Source: Nocardia cyriacigeorgica (GTDB lineage Bacteria; Actinomycetota; Actinomycetes; Mycobacteriales; Mycobacteriaceae). From it: 64,000 nucleotides of DNA. The notes under the pieces were generated by a model. It did not search any database, was not told the DNA's origin, and worked only from the letters and a program-made list of their open reading frames with translations. Shown in pieces: positions 47,619 through 56,332 of this stretch (position 1 is the stretch's first letter; the number at the start of each line of letters is the position of its first letter). The stretch spans positions 79,088-143,087 of the forward strand of contig NZ_JAAGVC010000005.1 of NCBI RefSeq assembly GCF_010858045.1, read 5' to 3'. The position numbers and the translations under genes are program-made.

Positions 47619-48962
47619 ATGCTGTACGGACACCGGGCCGATTCCGGTAACTGGCGCTCGCGCACGACCCTGCTGCGGATGTCGGCGCTCGCCACCGCTG
47701 TCGCGCTCGCCGCGGCCTGCTCGGACTCCGCGACCGGGACGGGCGAGGTCGGGTTGGACGGCAACCGTTATGTCGTGACCGCGCTGGCGTCCGGCGACGA
47801 GGGCGCACACGCCGCGGTCACCGTGTCCGATCTGGTCAACGCGTGGGGGTTCAGCGATCGGCCCGGCGGCCATTTCCTCGTCGGCGCGGGCGGCAAGGCC
47901 TTCGGTTTCCTCGGCGATGTGCGCTCGGCGGCGAAACCGGAGCTGCACACGTTGTCCCAGGACGGATTCACGGCTATGACCGTGCCCGGTGTCGATGCCG
48001 ACACCTCCGACAAGAGCGCGGGCACCGTGACCGGTGTGGTGGCGAATCCGGCGCCGCCGAACTCGGATGCGTTCGTGGTGCGCGATCAGCCGGTGCCGTT
48101 CGAGGGGGTGCCGCCGCTGCTGCTGACCGGCTCGGCGCGCAACATCATCGCGACCGATGCGGGCACGCTGGCCGCCTGGACCGATATCGCGCCCGACGGT
48201 GCCGTCATCCGGCACGACGGTCCGGCCAACCTGGTTTTCGACGGATCGGCGCAGAAGATGGCGTTCTACGGCATCGCCCTCGCCCCCTCGGGGGACAAGC
48301 TGCTCGCCGCCGATTTCGGCGCCGAACCGCAGGTGCGCACGTTCGACAAGAACTGGCAGCTGGTGCCGACATCCGGGTTCGCCAATCCGTTCGCCACCGG
48401 CGAGGCTGTCGACGCCGAGAAACCGGAGCTCGGCCGCAAGGCGGTTCCGGGTGATCCGGCGCCGTTCAATGTCACCACCATCGGTGACCGTGTGTTCGTC
48501 TCGTACGCGGTGACCAGGCCCGATTCCGATGACGCCGAGAAGTTCGCGGTGGGCGAGCGCGCGGTGGCCGACGCCGACGGTGAAAGCGCTGCCGCGGGCA
48601 AGCCGGGTAAGGGCAAGGTCGCCGAGTTCGCCGCCGACGGTTCGCTGGTGCGCATCCTCGATGACGGCGGCAGGCTCAACGCGCCGTGGGCGGTCACCGT
48701 CACCCCGTCCACCTTCGGCCCGCTCAGCGGAAAATTGCTGATCGGCAATACCGCGGGCGCTGGCCACATCCTGGCCTACGACGACACCACCGGTGAGTTC
48801 GTCGACTACGTCCGGGATACCGGCGGCGCACCGCTGTCGGTGCCCGGCTTGCGCGGGCTCGAGTTCGGTGACGGCGCGTCGCTCGGAGATTCCGACGCGC
48901 TGTACCTGACCGCCGCCCCGACGCCGAAGACCGCGCACTTCTCCAGCATCCGCCTCAAGTGA
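47619..48962 (+). CDS. TIGR03118-like beta-propeller lipoprotein
   Basis: A 447-residue exported protein. The signal ends in a lipobox-like LAAAC (VALAAACSDSATG). The repeats VNAWGFSDRPGGHFLVGAGG, TGVVANPAPPNSDAFVV, MAFYGIALAPSGDKLLAADF and LNAPWAVTVTPSTFGPLSGK match the TIGR03118 family of predicted six-bladed propellers. The insert DADGESAAAGKPGKGKVAEF is typical. Function unknown. GGAAGGGA lies 5 nt before the ATG at 47619, which I prefer over the 47598 start. Confidence 0.85.
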   Translation: MLYGHRADSGNWRSRTTLLRMSALATAVALAAACSDSATGTGEVGLDGNRYVVTALASGDEGAHAAVTVSDLVNAWGFSDRPGGHFLVGAGGKAFGFLGDVRSAAKPELHTLSQDGFTAMTVPGVDADTSDKSAGTVTGVVANPAPPNSDAFVVRDQPVPFEGVPPLLLTGSARNIIATDAGTLAAWTDIAPDGAVIRHDGPANLVFDGSAQKMAFYGIALAPSGDKLLAADFGAEPQVRTFDKNWQLVPTSGFANPFATGEAVDAEKPELGRKAVPGDPAPFNVTTIGDRVFVSYAVTRPDSDDAEKFAVGERAVADADGESAAAGKPGKGKVAEFAADGSLVRILDDGGRLNAPWAVTVTPSTFGPLSGKLLIGNTAGAGHILAYDDTTGEFVDYVRDTGGAPLSVPGLRGLEFGDGASLGDSDALYLTAAPTPKTAHFSSIRLK

Positions 48963-48968
48963 GCCGTG

Positions 48969-49011
48969 GACTCGCCGAGTGGAACGGAACTCAGGAACCA
49001 CTCGGCGAGTC
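48969..49011. terminator. Bidirectional hairpin overlapping the HxlR gene end
   Basis: GACTCGCCGAGTGG and CCACTCGGCGAGTC form a perfect 14-bp stem with a 15-nt loop. The right arm encodes the last residues of the HxlR protein and the loop contains its stop codon, so one hairpin can serve both convergent genes. Confidence 0.75.
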
Positions 49012-49344
49012 GGGCACCGCGGGCTGCCTGCGTTCGGCCCAGCGCCACAGCGGCTCCAACGCCTCACCGAGTTCGGCCCCAGCCTCGGTCAGCTCATAGG
49101 ACTTGTCCGCGTTTTTGGTCACCAGCCCCGCGCTCTGCAAACTCTGCAGCCGCGTCGACAGCATGCTCGACGAGCAATTGCCCATCCGCCTGCGCAATTC
49201 GAGAAACCCGAGCCTGCCCGGTTCCAGCTCCCAGATCACCCGCAGCACCCAGCGCTGACCGAGTAGGTCCATGGCGGCCAGCATCGGCGCGACGGTGGGA
49301 TCGTGTCGGCCGCGGGACGGCGTCGGCTCACTTGCGCTTCTCAT
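48991..49344 (-). CDS. HxlR-family transcriptional regulator
   Basis: A 117-residue winged-helix regulator: AMDLLGQRWVLRVIWELEPG, FLELRRRMGNCSSSMLSTRL and LQSAGLVTKNADKSYELTEA match HxlR. The C-terminal part is short. It is divergent from the SDR gene at 49415 and probably controls it. GGTGG lies about 7 nt before the ATG at 49344. Confidence 0.9.
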   Translation of the reverse strand: MRSASEPTPSRGRHDPTVAPMLAAMDLLGQRWVLRVIWELEPGRLGFLELRRRMGNCSSSMLSTRLQSLQSAGLVTKNADKSYELTEAGAELGEALEPLWRWAERRQPAVPDSPSGS

Positions 49345-49369
49345 TCAGAACCACCATAGTGATTCTAAA

Positions 49370-49382
49370 TCAGAAGCACGGG
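49370..49382. promoter_or_regulatory. Candidate HxlR operator
   Basis: TGATTCTAAATCA is an inverted repeat (TGATT/AATCA, 3-nt centre) in the divergent HxlR-SDR promoter. Its reverse strand contains TAGAAT, a possible -10 for the HxlR gene. Confidence 0.35.
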
Positions 49383-49414
49383 GTCGGGTTGTCGCGTGGA
49401 CGGAAGGTAGGCGA

Positions 49415-50188
49415 GTGGGCGAAACCGAGGCGAAGGCCGGACGGCGCACGGTCGTGATCACAGGCGCGTCCCGTGGCATCGGCGCCGAGACGGCCCGGGT
49501 GCTGGCGGCCGGCGGCGACCACGTCGTCATCAACTACCGCGAGAAGCGCAAGCGGGCCGACGCGCTGGCGGCCGAGATCATCGCCGCCGGCGGGGCCGCG
49601 TCCACCGTCGGCGCCGATATCTGCGACGAATCCTCCGCGCAGGCGATGGTCGATGCGGTCGCCCAGCGGCACGGGCAGGTGGATGTGCTGGTGCTCAACG
49701 CCTCCGGCGGGCTGGAACGCGGTGCCGCACCCGAGTATCCGATGGCCATCAATAGAGACGCGCAGGTGCGTCTGGTGCGCTTGGCGTTGCCGCATATGCC
49801 TGCCGGTTCCCGGATCGTCTTCGTCACCAGCCATCAGGCGCATTTCCCTGGCCGAAAGCCCGTGCCGGCCGACTACGAGCCCATCGCGGCGAGCAAGCGG
49901 GCCGGTGAGGACGCGTTGCGGGCGATGATCCCGGAACTGGCCGAGCGGGGGATTCGGCTGCTCGTCGTGTCCGGGGACATGATCGACGGCACCATCATCG
50001 TGCGGTTGTTGCAGCGGCGGGACCCGGCGGCTGTTTCGGCGCGCCGTGAGCAGGCCGAGCTGCCGACGATCGCCGAATTCGCCGAGGCGGTCGCGGCGGC
50101 GGCATCGAGTACCGCGGAGTCCGGGACCACCACCTACGTCGGCGGCCCGGACTATCTGACGGGGCGATCCGCGTCCGTGCCGGCCTGA
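49415..50188 (+). CDS. SDR-family oxidoreductase
   Basis: A 257-residue short-chain dehydrogenase with the cofactor motif TGASRGIG (residues 16-23), NASGGLERG for the NAG region and an active-site Ser in VFVTSHQ. The usual YxxxK is DYEPIAASKRAGED, where Tyr is followed by a Lys at a longer interval (Y..ASK), so the tetrad is atypical. INYREKRKRAD after strand 2 suggests NADPH preference. GGAAGG lies 7 nt before the GTG at 49415. It is divergent from the HxlR regulator, its likely controller. Confidence 0.86.
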   Translation: MGETEAKAGRRTVVITGASRGIGAETARVLAAGGDHVVINYREKRKRADALAAEIIAAGGAASTVGADICDESSAQAMVDAVAQRHGQVDVLVLNASGGLERGAAPEYPMAINRDAQVRLVRLALPHMPAGSRIVFVTSHQAHFPGRKPVPADYEPIAASKRAGEDALRAMIPELAERGIRLLVVSGDMIDGTIIVRLLQRRDPAAVSARREQAELPTIAEFAEAVAAAASSTAESGTTTYVGGPDYLTGRSASVPA

Positions 50189-50370
50189 ATCACCGCCGAA
50201 ATCCGGCGAATCGGATAGCTCGCCGGTTCTGTGACACCAAGAGTTGCGGAAAACGATGACGGCCGCCGGGAAGTAGTGGACGCTATCGGGGTGAACGGTG
50301 CAGTGAGTCCGGGGCCGCGGCGACAGCCGGAGCCTGGCTCGCTACTGCGCCGCGGGCGGATGCGGGCGCG

Positions 50371-50805
50371 GTGGTGCCGGTGATCCCGAGCAAGGAACTC
50401 GTGCTCGCGGCCTGCCGAGGCCTCCCGCACGCCGATCATCCGATGCTCGACGCCGCCGGCGAGCTCACCCAGCTGCACGAGCAGCGCGAGCGCACCCCGG
50501 TGAGCGCGCTGGCGAAGCTGGATCGCCGACGCGGACAGCTGGTGCGGGCGATCGATCGCTGGGTGACGCTGGCGACGCCGATCCCGCACGGTTCGGCCCG
50601 GCTGCATTCGGAAACCGTCGGCAGCATCGTCGACCGGATGGCACAGCTGACCGTGCATGCGTTCGTGGCCTCGGCGCACGCTCCCGACACCGTGTACTAC
50701 GACGCGTGGGTGCGGCTGCACGAGGTGGCCGACAGCTATCAGGACCTCATCGTCGAAGTGCTCGACGGCAATCGCCGACTGCCCGACGCCGCGGGGGAGT
50801 GGTGA
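50371..50805 (+). CDS. DUF4254 family protein, first copy
   Basis: A 144-residue helical protein of the DUF4254 family. GELTQLHEQRERTPVSALAK, LDRRRGQLVRAIDRWVTLAT, LHSETVGSIVDRMAQLTVHA and LHEVADSYQDLIVEVLDGNR, then RLPD, match the second DUF4254 protein at 61000-61443 along its length. Function unknown. No signal peptide. It converges on the ImmA/IrrE-like gene, with 13 nt between stops. Confidence 0.88.
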   Translation: MVPVIPSKELVLAACRGLPHADHPMLDAAGELTQLHEQRERTPVSALAKLDRRRGQLVRAIDRWVTLATPIPHGSARLHSETVGSIVDRMAQLTVHAFVASAHAPDTVYYDAWVRLHEVADSYQDLIVEVLDGNRRLPDAAGEW

Positions 50806-50818
50806 GCGGGGACAGCCG

Positions 50819-51316
50819 CTATCGACCGCGGCCGAACAAGCGGAACGACCGTTCCTTGCGCCGCGGCAGCGTCGCGTACACCATGGTCATCTCCGCGAAC
50901 ACCCCCGCATCGCGTTCGCGTTCGGGGCCGAAATCGTCGCGACCGAGCACATGCGCGACGGCACCCGGCGCCATCGACGACACCACCGAGGCCAGCGTCG
51001 GGGACAACTCCGCGGCCGGCGCGTCGAGATCGCCGTGCCCGAGCAGCATATGGCCGACGGCGTGCAGCACGATGTGCTCGGCATTGCGGCCCGCTGCCGC
51101 GGCGTCGTAGACGATGATGTCGTCGTATTTGCGTGCGATCCACAACCCGTTGCCGCCGCAACCGATATCGGCCAGTGCCGACCGATGGGCGGGCTGCAGC
51201 GACAGCGGCCTGCTCCGGTGCGCGGCCACCTGAGCGAGGTAGGCGTTCAGGTCCCACGGGTGCGGTAGCGGTACCGTCCGCGCCGCCTCACCCAACCGGG
51301 CTTCCATGCTGTTCAT
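50819..51316 (-). CDS. ImmA/IrrE-like protein with degenerate zinc motif
   Basis: A 165-residue protein resembling the actinobacterial ImmA/IrrE-type (toxin-component) proteins. RSALADIGCGGNGLWIARKY and DDIIVYDAAAAGRNAEHIVL lead into HAVGHMLLGHGD. The active-site motif HExxH is altered: His85-Ala-Val-Gly-His89 keeps both histidines but lacks the catalytic Glu. The C-terminus is a basic tail (RRKERSFRLFGRGR). It may bind zinc without being a protease. It could act with a helix-turn-helix partner; the nearest XRE gene is 2 kb away. Confidence 0.72.
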   Translation of the reverse strand: MNSMEARLGEAARTVPLPHPWDLNAYLAQVAAHRSRPLSLQPAHRSALADIGCGGNGLWIARKYDDIIVYDAAAAGRNAEHIVLHAVGHMLLGHGDLDAPAAELSPTLASVVSSMAPGAVAHVLGRDDFGPERERDAGVFAEMTMVYATLPRRKERSFRLFGRGR

Positions 51317-51596
51317 CGTCGAACACGTTACCGATCAGGCCTTGTCTCGTCACCTTCGTGGCAGGCAGTGCAGCGTCGGTCCCTGAGCGCATCTTCGGCC
51401 TCGAAATCGCTGGGTAGAAAGTGTTTTCGGGTCACAGGCCTGCTGCGCCGAGGCAGCGTGCCGACGGTGGCGGGCGCGCGGGCAGTGGGAATTCACACCC
51501 CGAACGGATCCGTCCACCACGCCGTGACCGCGAAGTGATGGCCGCGAGCGCCCGAACGGAGGACGATGAGCGGGTGTCGAGCTCAGGACCGTGGCG

Positions 51597-52412
51597 GTGA
51601 GCGCACCGGCCGGTATCCGGATGGCGGCGCGCGCCGGCGCCGTCCGGCAGTGGTGGGTGCTCACCCGGCGGCTGATCCGTCCGTCGTGGCGCAACGGCGA
51701 ACTGCTGACCGCGGTGCTCGCGCCGACGGTGTTCACCCTCGGCTTCTATGTGCCGCTGAACCTGGTGATGAGCTTCTACGGTCACGGCCTCAGCAGCTAC
51801 GCGCAGTTCCTGATGCCGATGATCGTGATGCAGTCGGTGGCCTTCTGCGCCGGCTCGGCCGCGTTACGCGCGGCGACGGACGCCCGAGACGGTTTGGACG
51901 CCAGGTTCGGTTCCATGCCCATCGCCGCGGGGGTGCCGCTGGCCGCGCGGATGGCGGCCGCGCTGTACCGCACCGCGGTGTCGCTGGCCGCGGCGGTGGT
52001 GTGCGGCACGGTGATCGGGTTCCGGTTCTACGGCAGCTGGTGGCACACGGCCGGTTTCGTCGTGCTCGCCTTGCTGATCGCGGCGGCGTTCGCGCTCGGC
52101 GCGGACTGGCTGGGGCGGCTCACCCGCAATCCGGAGGCGACCACCCAGTTCCTGGTGTTGCCGCAGCTGATCCTCGGCATGGTATCGACCGGGTTCGCTC
52201 CGGCCGAGCAATTCCCGTCCTGGATCCAGGGTTTCGCCACCTACCAGCCGATATCCCGGTTCATCGATGCCCTGCGCGCGCTGGCCGGCGACTCGACGGG
52301 CAACGCCGGCGCGGTGGACTGGCCGATCATGGGACCCGCCCTGGCCTGGGTGTGCGGGCTGATGCTGGTATTCGGCGGCCTGGCCGTCGCGGAATCGGTG
52401 CGCAGGCGATGA
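51597..52412 (+). CDS. ABC-2 type transporter permease, first of two
   Basis: A 271-residue permease with about six membrane helices, of the drug/polyketide-export type (DrrB-like). RQWWVLTRRLIRPSWRNGEL begins the first block; TQFLVLPQLILGMVSTGFAP and WIQGFATYQPISRFIDALRA are hallmarks. The GTG at 51597 has AGGA 8 nt upstream. The next permease begins in its stop codon. No ATP-binding subunit is adjacent, which is unusual. Confidence 0.87.
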   Translation: MSAPAGIRMAARAGAVRQWWVLTRRLIRPSWRNGELLTAVLAPTVFTLGFYVPLNLVMSFYGHGLSSYAQFLMPMIVMQSVAFCAGSAALRAATDARDGLDARFGSMPIAAGVPLAARMAAALYRTAVSLAAAVVCGTVIGFRFYGSWWHTAGFVVLALLIAAAFALGADWLGRLTRNPEATTQFLVLPQLILGMVSTGFAPAEQFPSWIQGFATYQPISRFIDALRALAGDSTGNAGAVDWPIMGPALAWVCGLMLVFGGLAVAESVRRR

Positions 52413-53242
52413 CCACCCAGACGCCGGACCCCATCGGTGTGCGCGGGCTGCCCGTGGTCACCGGCACCACCGAAACCCTTCGCCTGCTGGTGCCGCACAC
52501 CCTGATCCAGACCCAGCGGCTGCTGCTGCGCTGGTGGCGCGATCCGCTGACGCTCATGCAGTCGCTGCTGTTCCCGGCCCTGCTGCTGGTGATGTTGCAG
52601 ACCGTGCTCGGTCGCCAGATCTCGGCGTTCTCCGGCGCCAGCGCGCTCTACGGCTCGGTGCCGATGGTGGCGCTGGTCGGGGTGATGTCGGGGTCGCTGG
52701 CCGGTGCGATCACCCTCGGCCGCGAACGCGACGCCGGGCTGCTGGCCCGATTCTGGGTGCTCCCGGTGCACCGGGCCTCCGGGCTCGCGGCCCGGATCGT
52801 CGCCGAGGGCGTGCGCATCCTGGCCTGCACGGTGGTGCTGTTCGCGGTCGGGGTGGTACTGGGATTCCGGTTCGAGCAGGGTTTCGCGGCAGCGGTGGCG
52901 CTGCTGGGGGTGCCACTGCTGTTCGGGCTCGCCTTCGCCACGGTGGTCACCACCGTGGCGGTGTTCGGGGCGAGAACGGCGGTAGTGGAGGCGATCTCAC
53001 TGGGCTCGTCGATGATGATGTTCTTCAGCACCGGATTCGTGCCGCTGGCCGCCTATCCCGGATGGGCGCGCCCGATCGTGGAGTACCAGCCGATGAGCCA
53101 CGCCATCAACGCCATGCGCGGACTGTCGCTGGGCGGGCCGGTGCGCGAGCCGCTGCTGGCGACGCTGGCCTGGTCGGTGGGTGCGATCCTGGTGTTCGCG
53201 ATACCCGCGGCCATCGGCTACCGCCGGGCCAGCCGGCGTTAG
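52409..53242 (+). CDS. ABC-2 type transporter permease, second of two
   Basis: A 277-residue permease homologous to the preceding one: TQRLLLRWWRDPLTLMQSLL, LGRERDAGLLARFWVLPVHR, SLGSSMMMFFSTGFVPLAAY and PIVEYQPMSHAINAMRGLSL. It overlaps the first copy by ATGA, so the two should form a heterodimer. Its stop overlaps the stop of the convergent XRE gene. Substrate unknown. Confidence 0.88.
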   Translation: MTTQTPDPIGVRGLPVVTGTTETLRLLVPHTLIQTQRLLLRWWRDPLTLMQSLLFPALLLVMLQTVLGRQISAFSGASALYGSVPMVALVGVMSGSLAGAITLGRERDAGLLARFWVLPVHRASGLAARIVAEGVRILACTVVLFAVGVVLGFRFEQGFAAAVALLGVPLLFGLAFATVVTTVAVFGARTAVVEAISLGSSMMMFFSTGFVPLAAYPGWARPIVEYQPMSHAINAMRGLSLGGPVREPLLATLAWSVGAILVFAIPAAIGYRRASRR

Positions 53243-54099
53243 CTCAGGGCGCTCGCGGCCTCGGAGATCAGGGCCGCCGAATCGCGTGGACTCAACGCCA
53301 TGGCGCGCAGCTGATCGAAGATGACGCCGAAGCGCCGGATCTCGTTGTGCCCCTCGATCAGCGCGTCGCCGGCGATGCCCTCGACATACACCAGTTCCGG
53401 ATCGGCGGGATCATGGAAATCCAGCAGGGTGAACGCGCCTGCCATGCCCGGATGGGCGCCCGCGTCGAACGGCAGGATCTGCAGGATCACGTTCTTCTTC
53501 AACACCTCTTCCAGCAGCCGGTGCAGCTGCCCGCGCATGATCTCCGGCCCGCCGACCACCCGCCGGATGGCGGCCTCGTCCAGCACCACCCACAACTCCA
53601 GCGGATCGTCTTTGGTGAGCACCGCGGCCCGGTCCATCCGAGCGCGGGCCCGGCGTTCCATCACCGCGGCGTCGACCTTGGGCATGGTCGTGTCGATCAC
53701 CGCCAACGCGTACTGCTCGGTCTGCAGCAGGCCTGGCACGTAGGAGGTCTGGTAGTGCCGGGCCGACAGGGCCACGGACTCGAAATTGATATATGCCGCA
53801 TACACTTCGGTGAGGCTGGCCTCGTACGGGCGCGACATTCCGGGCTTCTGCGCGTCGCTGAGCAATTCCAGCGCGTCCTTGCGGCGGGCCTCGTCGACGC
53901 CGTACAGGTCCAGCATCGTCAACAGGGTGCGCCGTTGCGGCCGCGCCTGCGCGCGCTCGATCCGGTACAGCGTGGTCACATTGATCCCGGTCTTCGCGCT
54001 GACCTCTTCCTTGGTGAGATTCGCCTGCTCACGCATCTCGGTCAGCAGCACCGACAGCCGCCGCAGGCCCGCGGTGAGGATCGTGCGCTTGCCCGCCAT
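53239..54099 (-). CDS. XRE-family regulator with DUF5753 domain
   Basis: A 286-residue protein. The N-terminal XRE helix-turn-helix (ANLTKEEVSAKTGINVTTLY, RIERAQARPQRR) is followed by a DUF5753 domain, with SYVPGLLQTEQYALAVIDTT, RRARARMDRAAVLTKDDPLE and NVILQILPFDAGAHPGMAGA. Such proteins are very numerous in Nocardia and Streptomyces, often paired with a small DUF397 protein; no partner is adjacent here. AAGGGG lies upstream of the ATG at 54099. The 200-nt gap behind it shows nothing further. Confidence 0.92.
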   Translation of the reverse strand: MAGKRTILTAGLRRLSVLLTEMREQANLTKEEVSAKTGINVTTLYRIERAQARPQRRTLLTMLDLYGVDEARRKDALELLSDAQKPGMSRPYEASLTEVYAAYINFESVALSARHYQTSYVPGLLQTEQYALAVIDTTMPKVDAAVMERRARARMDRAAVLTKDDPLELWVVLDEAAIRRVVGGPEIMRGQLHRLLEEVLKKNVILQILPFDAGAHPGMAGAFTLLDFHDPADPELVYVEGIAGDALIEGHNEIRRFGVIFDQLRAMALSPRDSAALISEAASALS

Positions 54100-54308
54100 G
54101 ACAACCCCTTCGCTGCGCACCCGCATCGGGTCGCGTCATCGTTCCCGGCTCGTAGCGCGTCCGGCCACCCACCGGGCCGAGCCGCTCCGCCGCCGGCCCC
54201 AGACGCGTGTTGTCTCGAATCTACGACGTCGGAAGCGGTTCTACGAGCGTATGGGCAGATACGGCGGACGGATCCGCGAGTCGGCCCGATGCCGCGGCAC
54301 CGGCGGGG

Positions 54309-55010
54309 TCAGCTGTGCGGTACGTGGCCGGGCCGGTCGTGCCGGGTCTTCGGCGACCCGACCTGACCGGTATGGCCGGCCAGCAGCTCGGCGAACGGCG
54401 TCGGTGTGGCGAGGGTATTTCCCGAATGGCGTTGCCTGCGCGGTTGCTCTTGCACGAATCCGCCGACGGCGTTCTGTTCGGCGACGACGAGCGTCGCGAA
54501 TTCCGCCGCCGCGCGGCGCACCCGCTCAGTGAGCCCGGTCGATCCGAAATCCTCGGTGGCCGCGAAGATCCCGGTAGGCGTGACGACGGCGCGCAGGTAG
54601 GTGAACAGCGGACGCATGGCATGGTCGAGCACCAGCGAATGCCGCGGTGTGCCCGCGGTGGCCGCGATCAGCACCGGCATGCCGTTGAGCGCCTCCGGAT
54701 CGAGGACGTCGATGAACATCTTGAACAGGCCGCTGTAGCTCGCGGCGAATACCGGCGTGACGGCGATTATGCCGTCGGCGGCCGACACCTTCGCCCTGAC
54801 CTCGGCGATCGCTGCCGTCGGCAGACCACCGGTGATGGTGGTGGTCGCCAATTCGGTGGCCAGCTCGCGCAGTTCGACCACCTCGAACTCGACGGCCTCA
54901 CCGCGCGCGGTCACCGCCGCCGAGACGGCATCGGCCAGCTGATCGGCCAGCAACCTGCTCGACGACGGCTGCGACAGCCCGGCGGTGAGGACCACTACTC
55001 GTCGTGTCAT
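54309..55010 (-). CDS. NAD(P)H-dependent FMN reductase, CE1759 family
   Basis: A 233-residue flavodoxin-fold reductase. VVVLTAGLSQPSSSRLLADQ is the phosphate-binding loop, and ITPVFAASYSGLFKMFIDVL-type sequence (VTPVFAASYSGLFKMF) binds the flavin ring. This is the pattern of the CE1759 family, which co-occurs with CE1758-type monooxygenases. Its ATG lies 4 nt downstream of the monooxygenase stop, so the reductase probably supplies reduced FMN to it. Confidence 0.9.
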   Translation of the reverse strand: MTRRVVVLTAGLSQPSSSRLLADQLADAVSAAVTARGEAVEFEVVELRELATELATTTITGGLPTAAIAEVRAKVSAADGIIAVTPVFAASYSGLFKMFIDVLDPEALNGMPVLIAATAGTPRHSLVLDHAMRPLFTYLRAVVTPTGIFAATEDFGSTGLTERVRRAAAEFATLVVAEQNAVGGFVQEQPRRQRHSGNTLATPTPFAELLAGHTGQVGSPKTRHDRPGHVPHS

Positions 55011-55014
55011 CGCT

Positions 55015-56154
55015 TCACTCCTCGCTCGCTGCGGCGAGCACGCGTTCGCGCGCGGGCTCGACCAGGTGATGCGGTGCCTGCGGACCGGCCGCCACCAGGC
55101 TCGCGTGGGTGGGCGGATCGCTGGGCACATGCGCGGGACGACGCGTCTCGAACTCCCGGCGCAGCGTGGGCACTACCTCGCGGCCAAGGATCTCGATCTG
55201 CTCGAGCACCACCTCGAGCGGCAGTCCGGCATGGTCGAGCAGGAACAGCTGACGTTGATAGTCGCCGACATTGTCGGCGAAGCCGAGGGTCCGCTCGATC
55301 ACCTGCTCGGGTGTGCCCACCGTCAACGGCGTGAGCTCGGTGAACTCCTCCAGCGACGGGCCGTGCCCATAGACCGGCGCGTTGTCGAAGTAGGGGCGGA
55401 AGAACTTCTTGGCCGCGGCCTCGGTGTCGGCCATGAACACCTGACCGCCCAGACCGACGATGGCCTGATCGGCGCTGCCGTGGCCGTAATGCTCGAAGCG
55501 CTGTCGGTACAGCGCCACCATCTGCGCGGTGTGCTCCTTGTTCCAGAAGATGTTGTTGTGGAAGAAGCCGTCACCGTAGTAGGCGGCCTGTTCGGCGATC
55601 TCCGGGGAGCGGATCGAGCCGTGCCAGACGAACGGCGGGGTCTGATCCAGCGGCGCCGGCGTCGAAGTGAAGCCCTGCAACGGTGTGCGGAACTTGCCCT
55701 GCCAGTCGACCTTCGGTTCCCGCCACAGCGTGCGCAGCAGGTGGTAGTTCTCCACCGCCAGCGGGATGCCGTCGCGGATGTCCTTGCCGAACCACGGATA
55801 AACCGGCCCGGTGTTGCCGCGGCCGAGCATCAGATCCACCCGGCCGTCGGCCAGGTGTTGCAGCATGGCGTAATCCTCGGCGATCTTCACCGGATCATTG
55901 GTGGTGATCAGAGTGGTCGCGGTGGACAGCCGCAGGTTCTCGGTGCGGGCGGCGATATAGCCGAGCATCGTCGTCGGCGAGGACGGGACGAACGGCGGGT
56001 TGTGGTGTTCACCGGTGGCGAAGACGTCGAGCCCGACCTCCTCGGCCTTCAGGGCGATCGCCACCATGGCCTTGATCCGTTCGGCCTCGCTCGGGGCGCG
56101 GCCGGTCGTGGGGTCGACGGTGACGTCCCCGACGGTGAAGATTCCGAACTGCAC
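55015..56154 (-). CDS. LLM-class flavin-dependent oxidoreductase, CE1758 family
   Basis: A 379-residue luciferase-like monooxygenase. QFGIFTVGDVTVDPTTGRAP, DVFATGEHHNPPFVPSSPTT, VDLMLGRGNTGPVYPWFGKD and YGDGFFHNNIFWNKEHTAQM are typical of the CE1758 family. Residues in GEHHNPP and the loop after FVWHGSIRSPE bind FMN. It needs FMNH2 from a reductase and oxygen; substrate unknown. First gene of a two-gene operon. Confidence 0.92.
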   Translation of the reverse strand: MQFGIFTVGDVTVDPTTGRAPSEAERIKAMVAIALKAEEVGLDVFATGEHHNPPFVPSSPTTMLGYIAARTENLRLSTATTLITTNDPVKIAEDYAMLQHLADGRVDLMLGRGNTGPVYPWFGKDIRDGIPLAVENYHLLRTLWREPKVDWQGKFRTPLQGFTSTPAPLDQTPPFVWHGSIRSPEIAEQAAYYGDGFFHNNIFWNKEHTAQMVALYRQRFEHYGHGSADQAIVGLGGQVFMADTEAAAKKFFRPYFDNAPVYGHGPSLEEFTELTPLTVGTPEQVIERTLGFADNVGDYQRQLFLLDHAGLPLEVVLEQIEILGREVVPTLRREFETRRPAHVPSDPPTHASLVAAGPQAPHHLVEPARERVLAAASEE

Positions 56155-56317
56155 GATGCCCTCCTCCTCTCGTCCACCGAGTTGGTGGACATGGCAACCA
56201 AGGGAACGCGGCCGGTCGCCGGGCTATTCCCGGGCGCTGCCCGCCCCGCGATTCCCGGCCGCAACCCGATCCGTCGACCGCCCCGACGACGGCCCCGACC
56301 GGCCGAACGCCCGGTGT

Positions 56318-56332
56318 TAGGGTCGACACATG
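56318..56332 (+). promoter_or_regulatory. Candidate -10 and leaderless start of the TIGR03085 gene
   Basis: TAGGGT (56318-56323) lies 6 nt before the ATG at 56330, without a ribosome binding site. Confidence 0.45.

Noticed and set aside
51566..53242. A 558-codon plus-strand frame beginning at an ATG with a good GGAGG site.
   Set aside because: It is in frame with the second permease only; over 51597-52412 it reads the first permease in the wrong frame. The two-gene reading gives two complete membrane proteins.
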